A stretch of 64,000 bases of DNA from Clostridium estertheticum subsp. estertheticum (GTDB lineage Bacteria; Bacillota; Clostridia; Clostridiales; Clostridiaceae). The stretch spans positions 3,525,001 to 3,589,000 of the forward strand of contig NZ_CP015756.1 of the NCBI RefSeq assembly GCF_001877035.1, written 5' to 3'. Made by a program: the position numbers and the translations under genes. The notes below the pieces were generated by a model. The model saw only the letters and a list, made by a program, of their open reading frames with translations. It searched no databases and had not been told where the DNA came from. Each line of letters begins with the position of its first letter. Within the stretch, counting starts at the first letter, position 1. Positions 62,084 through 64,000 of the stretch are shown here, one piece after another.

Positions 62084-62120
62084 AAAGAAGTATCTAAAAA
62101 TAAATTTTAAATACTTCTTT
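62084..62120 (-). terminator. Terminator after the ABC permease genes
   Basis: AAAGAAGTAT (62084-62093) pairs exactly with ATACTTCTTT (62111-62120); T-rich sequence follows on the minus strand. Confidence 0.82.
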
Positions 62121-62135
62121 TGGTATTGATTACAT

Positions 62136-63152
62136 CTAAACTTTCATTGTTATTGCTACGGTCTTTTTCTTTTCGTTACTTATTACAATTACCCTTTGAA
62201 GAACAATAAAGATAAATAACAGTAATCCAACTACAATTTTTGTCCACCATGAGTTCAAGGTTCCATCGAACATGATTAAACTTTGAATAATCCCAGTAGT
62301 TAGCACACCAAACATTGGCCCTATTGGGTATCCAGATCCTCCTGTTAATAGTATGCCCCCTATTACGCAAGCTGCTATGGCATCCATTTCAGTCCCATTA
62401 CAATGTAGCCCATAACCTGAAAGCGTATATATTGTGAATAACAAGCCTCCTAATGAAGAGCAAAATCCAGATAGGGTGTATACCAAAATTTTAGTCCTTG
62501 CAACTGGAAGTCCCATAAGCATTGCAGAATTTTCACTTCCACCAATTGCATATATAGTCCTACCAAATTTTGTGTATTTAAGCATATATGCCGCTACCGC
62601 TACTATAAGTAAAGCTATTATTACATTAATAGAGATAAACGCCCCTGGTAAAACAGGCATTCTAAAAGCAGCAATCTTAGTAAAAACTGGATTAGTTATA
62701 GTTATAGTATCTATACTAATAAGGTAGCTTGAACCTCTAGCAAAAAACATACCTGCTAGTGTTACAATCCAAGGATGAAGTTTGAATTTTTGAATTAAAT
62801 ATCCTTGAACTGTACCAAAAACAACACCTATTAACAGAACAAAAATCATAACAATAAATGGATTTACACCTTTTCTTAGTAGGTCTGCACAAATCATACT
62901 TGTGAAAGCGATCATAGCACCCACCGAAAGATCAATTCCACCTGTGAGTATTGCGAATGTTTCTCCAATGGATATAACAATTAAATACGCATTATCAATA
63001 AATAAATTTGATAATACCTGTGCTGAGAAAAAACCATCATATAACACCGAACCAGTTAAAAACATAATTATGAATAGAGTTATCGTAGCATAAATAGAAA
63101 TATACGCAGGGTTTAACTTAAAGTTTTCTTTTCTAATCTTAACTTGTTTCAT
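62136..63152 (-). CDS. ABC sugar transporter permease, YjfF-like
   Basis: The 338-residue protein has about nine membrane helices and the BPD_transp_2 marks GETFAILTGGIDLSVGAM and CVIGGILLTGGSGYPIGPMFG. It resembles the second permease of galactofuranose/ribose-type importers. The ATG overlaps the stop of the first permease (ATGA). Substrate-binding and ATPase genes would lie beyond the right edge. Confidence 0.9.
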   Translation of the reverse strand: MKQVKIRKENFKLNPAYISIYATITLFIIMFLTGSVLYDGFFSAQVLSNLFIDNAYLIVISIGETFAILTGGIDLSVGAMIAFTSMICADLLRKGVNPFIVMIFVLLIGVVFGTVQGYLIQKFKLHPWIVTLAGMFFARGSSYLISIDTITITNPVFTKIAAFRMPVLPGAFISINVIIALLIVAVAAYMLKYTKFGRTIYAIGGSENSAMLMGLPVARTKILVYTLSGFCSSLGGLLFTIYTLSGYGLHCNGTEMDAIAACVIGGILLTGGSGYPIGPMFGVLTTGIIQSLIMFDGTLNSWWTKIVVGLLLFIFIVLQRVIVISNEKKKTVAITMKV

Positions 63153-64000
63153 ATTCTTTCCACCTTCTTTGCATTCAGATTATTTTTATTATGAAACAAT
63201 CTTCCGTTAAACATTTTCCTGAACTCTGTAGTTTGAATTAAGCACACCACAATTACGACAACAGCCTTTACAACTAAGGTAACTTCTGGTGGTACTCCCA
63301 TACTATAAATTGTGGTTGTTAATGTTTGGATAAATAATGCCCCTATAACAGTTCCGCCTATATAAAACCTTCCCCCTGCCATCGAGGTTCCTCCAATAAC
63401 TGTTGCAAGAATAGCATCCAATTCAAGCCACAACCCTGCATTGTTTGCATCTGCACATTTTATATTTGAACATATAATAATTCCAGCAATTCCAGACAAA
63501 ATACCGCAAATTACATATAGAGAAAAAATTACTCTTTTAGAATTAATACCTGCAAATTTGCTGGCACTGTTATTCACTCCTATAGATTCAACAAATAATC
63601 CAAGAGCAGTCTTTCGCATTAAATAAAATACAATCCCTACAACTAAAACTGTTATATATACTGCAAAAGGTATAACCCAATAACCAGTACCTATAAAAAT
63701 AAAAGTTTTATTTGTAAATGTTAATATTTGTCCACCTGTTACTAACTGTGCAATACCTCTACCCACTATATACAAAATCAAAGTAGCGACCATGGGTTGT
63801 ACTCCTATATACGCTACTAGCATTCCATTCCACATACCACAAATAAGTCCAACAAATATACCCGCAAGTATAGCAAGAGGGACATTACCACTCATAACAA
63901 TAACAGATGCTGAAACAGAAGCACTAATAGCGATGATAGATCCCACCGAAATATCTATCCCTTGCGTTGCAATAACAATGGTCATTCCAATGGATATAAG
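63149..64000 (-). CDS. ABC sugar transporter permease, YtfT-like (5' end outside window)
   Basis: The visible 283 residues form a ribose/galactofuranose-type permease with SIGMTIVIATQGIDISVGS at the cut edge and ATVIGGTSMAGGRFYIGGTVIGAL near the C-terminus. The true start lies beyond 64,000, since the frame is open to the edge and the N-terminal helices are missing. Paired permeases of this kind import pentoses or galactofuranose; neighbours galM and xylB agree with a sugar substrate. Confidence 0.9.
   Translation of the reverse strand, partial: LISIGMTIVIATQGIDISVGSIIAISASVSASVIVMSGNVPLAILAGIFVGLICGMWNGMLVAYIGVQPMVATLILYIVGRGIAQLVTGGQILTFTNKTFIFIGTGYWVIPFAVYITVLVVGIVFYLMRKTALGLFVESIGVNNSASKFAGINSKRVIFSLYVICGILSGIAGIIICSNIKCADANNAGLWLELDAILATVIGGTSMAGGRFYIGGTVIGALFIQTLTTTIYSMGVPPEVTLVVKAVVVIVVCLIQTTEFRKMFNGRLFHNKNNLNAKKVERI

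Noticed and set aside
62176-62370. Open frame of 64 codons on the minus strand within the YjfF-like permease gene
   Set aside because: It lies in another frame of a well-supported membrane protein gene and has no start signals.

Overview
The window is AT-rich DNA with strong purine-rich ribosome binding sites and gene content typical of an amino-acid-fermenting Clostridium (Firmicutes). The call rests on a Stickland-type ornithine degradation cluster, an arginine deiminase operon and a clostridial siphovirus prophage. No rRNA, tRNA, CRISPR array or insertion sequence was recognised.

Bases 1 to about 28,300 are the right part of an HK97-type prophage; its lysis genes and left attachment site lie outside the window. 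Read from right to left, it holds: integrase and CI-like repressor (+ strand); a divergent operator region; Cro-like, Rha-type and small early genes (- strand); a replication module (replisome organiser, DnaC-like loader, SSB); a late regulator; a second small tyrosine recombinase with an unusual inverted-repeat site; HNH nuclease, candidate cos region and terminase; portal, ClpP-like protease and capsid; connectors; major tail protein; tail chaperones joined by a -1 frameshift site; tape measure; Dit; and a truncated tail-tip protein. At least six small genes of 28 to 59 codons were found by reading ribosome binding sites and reading frames.

Bases 28,300 to 31,000 form a junction region with a lone kinase-fold protein (HGD/DFxD signature) and an orphan pair of galactitol-type PTS subunits (IIA, IIB) without IIC. 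Next is a Leloir galactose operon (galK, galT, galR on the - strand). Its galK-galT gap carries six tandem 18-bp units that each form a small hairpin, with compensatory base changes between copies.

Bases 35,000 to 41,000 are an arginine deiminase operon (arcA, arcB, arcD, a transaminase, arcC), transcribed on the - strand with an ARG-box-like site upstream. Bases 41,500 to 54,200 are an ornithine oxidation operon in the order ortA, ortB, oraS, oraE, a MutL-like ATPase, orr, ord, followed by an antiporter, a RocB-like peptidase-family protein and an amino acid permease. Its promoter is a -24/-12 (sigma-54) element, preceded by palindromic enhancer sites and a divergently insulated, RocR-like sigma-54 activator gene. 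Together the two operons would convert arginine to ornithine plus ATP, then ornithine to alanine and acetyl-CoA.

Bases 56,000 to 64,000 are a sugar region on the - strand: galM, a ROK repressor, xylB, a YesM-like sensor kinase and two ABC sugar permeases, the last cut by the window end.
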